A stretch of DNA of 31,286 nt, taken from NCBI GenBank assembly GCA_900769055.1, contig CAAGFF010000275.1, positions 1-31,286 of the forward strand, read 5' to 3'. The notes beneath the pieces were generated by a model. It was not told where the DNA came from. It saw only the letters and a program-made list of their open reading frames with translations, and ran no database searches. The position numbers and the translations under genes were made by a program. Source of the stretch: an uncultured Prevotella sp. (GTDB lineage Bacteria > Bacteroidota > Bacteroidia > Bacteroidales > Bacteroidaceae). Positions 31,071 through 31,286 of the stretch are shown here, in pieces (the first letter of the stretch is position 1; every line of letters starts with the position of its first letter).

Positions 31071-31181
31071 TCAACTTTCGCCAATAGGGGAAGTTCTGAA
31101 ATAGAGTACAGGCGAAACTTGAAATCATTTTATTCATATACGTTCTTCTTTCGCGCACATAACAATTCTACAATTTACTGT

Positions 31182-31241
31182 CATCTGTCACCATTGATAT
31201 TTAAATTGTTTAGTATCAATGCGTTATCATGGTGACAGATG
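31182..31241. repeat. Inverted repeat CATCTGTCACCAT / ATGGTGACAGATG
   Basis: The outer arms CATCTGTCACCAT (31182-31194) and ATGGTGACAGATG (31229-31241) are perfectly complementary. Inside, ATTGATA (31193-31199) pairs with TATCAAT (31214-31220). TGACAG also recurs directly (31233 and 31244). It could be a cruciform or operator, or the end of an element that continues past the window. Confidence 0.8.
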
Positions 31242-31286
31242 GGTGACAGACGATTTTTGCTGTGTAAGCGTGTCCGCGATGCTGCC

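Larger units (their letters stand above)
30777..31286. other. Gene-free right end, rich in palindromic repeats
   Basis: No open frame of convincing length or start signal. The region contains the four-palindrome array (30919-31000), a TTCACCC-type array (31004-31070) and the inverted repeat at 31182-31241. Bases 30787-30917 show nothing I recognise. The sequence may be the upstream region of a gene beyond the window. Confidence 0.6.

Overview
The window looks like chromosomal DNA of a Prevotella/Segatella-like member of the Bacteroidales. The evidence is the Bacteroidota sigma-A promoter (TTTG, about 20 bp, TAnnTTTG) in front of most transcription units, a 576-residue LysRS, a DUF5606 protein, the nusB-yajC-ybbR-coaE order, a long Bacteroidota-type NusB, an HU-like protein and an OxyR/rubrerythrin pair. 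I see no tRNA, rRNA, CRISPR array, transposase or phage gene. Most genes are core genes.

Layout. 1-5.7 kb (minus): oadA-like carboxyltransferase, HD protein and lptD. 5.9-9.6 kb: a lipoprotein and queF (plus), yhhQ (minus) with a probable preQ1-I riboswitch over its ribosome-binding site, then a secreted alpha/beta hydrolase (plus). 9.6-14.5 kb (minus): hsp20, and nusB-yajC-ybbR-coaE-DUF5606-DMT exporter. 14.8-16.5 kb (plus): rplY-pth-hslR. 16.6-20.2 kb (minus): GH89 alpha-N-acetylglucosaminidase and an HGSNAT/NagX-like acetyltransferase, a pair that mirrors two consecutive steps of lysosomal heparan sulfate breakdown. 20.6-22.9 kb (plus): nitroreductase, DUF2520 protein, HU-like protein. 22.9-28.0 kb (minus): lysS-gpsA-pgi-HAD. 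28.2-30.6 kb: SDR (plus), oxyR (minus) and rubrerythrin (plus), with an OxyR-type operator between the last two. 30.65-31.29 kb: non-coding and rich in palindromes.

The most unusual content lies between and inside genes. (a) A modular repeat family joins a G-run/C-run palindrome to a degenerate tandem array of AACCTYAY octamers. One copy, with 49-bp inverted ends, sits in frame inside lptD and adds exactly 61 codons just after the signal peptide. (b) Five 21-bp units lie in the 5' leader of the HU-like gene; the two ends of each unit co-vary so that each can form its own hairpin. (c) Four 17-bp palindromes with a ~22-bp period lie near the right edge. (d) Two short inverted-repeat elements look like MITEs (about 125 and 175 bp). 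(e) A perfect 9-bp-period CCGG array separates pgi from gpsA.

Functions group into envelope biogenesis (lptD, ybbR), queuosine precursor handling (queF, yhhQ), translation (rplY, pth, hslR, lysS, nusB), central metabolism (pgi, gpsA, oadA-like, coaE), glycan breakdown (GH89 and its acetyltransferase) and peroxide defence (oxyR, rbr).
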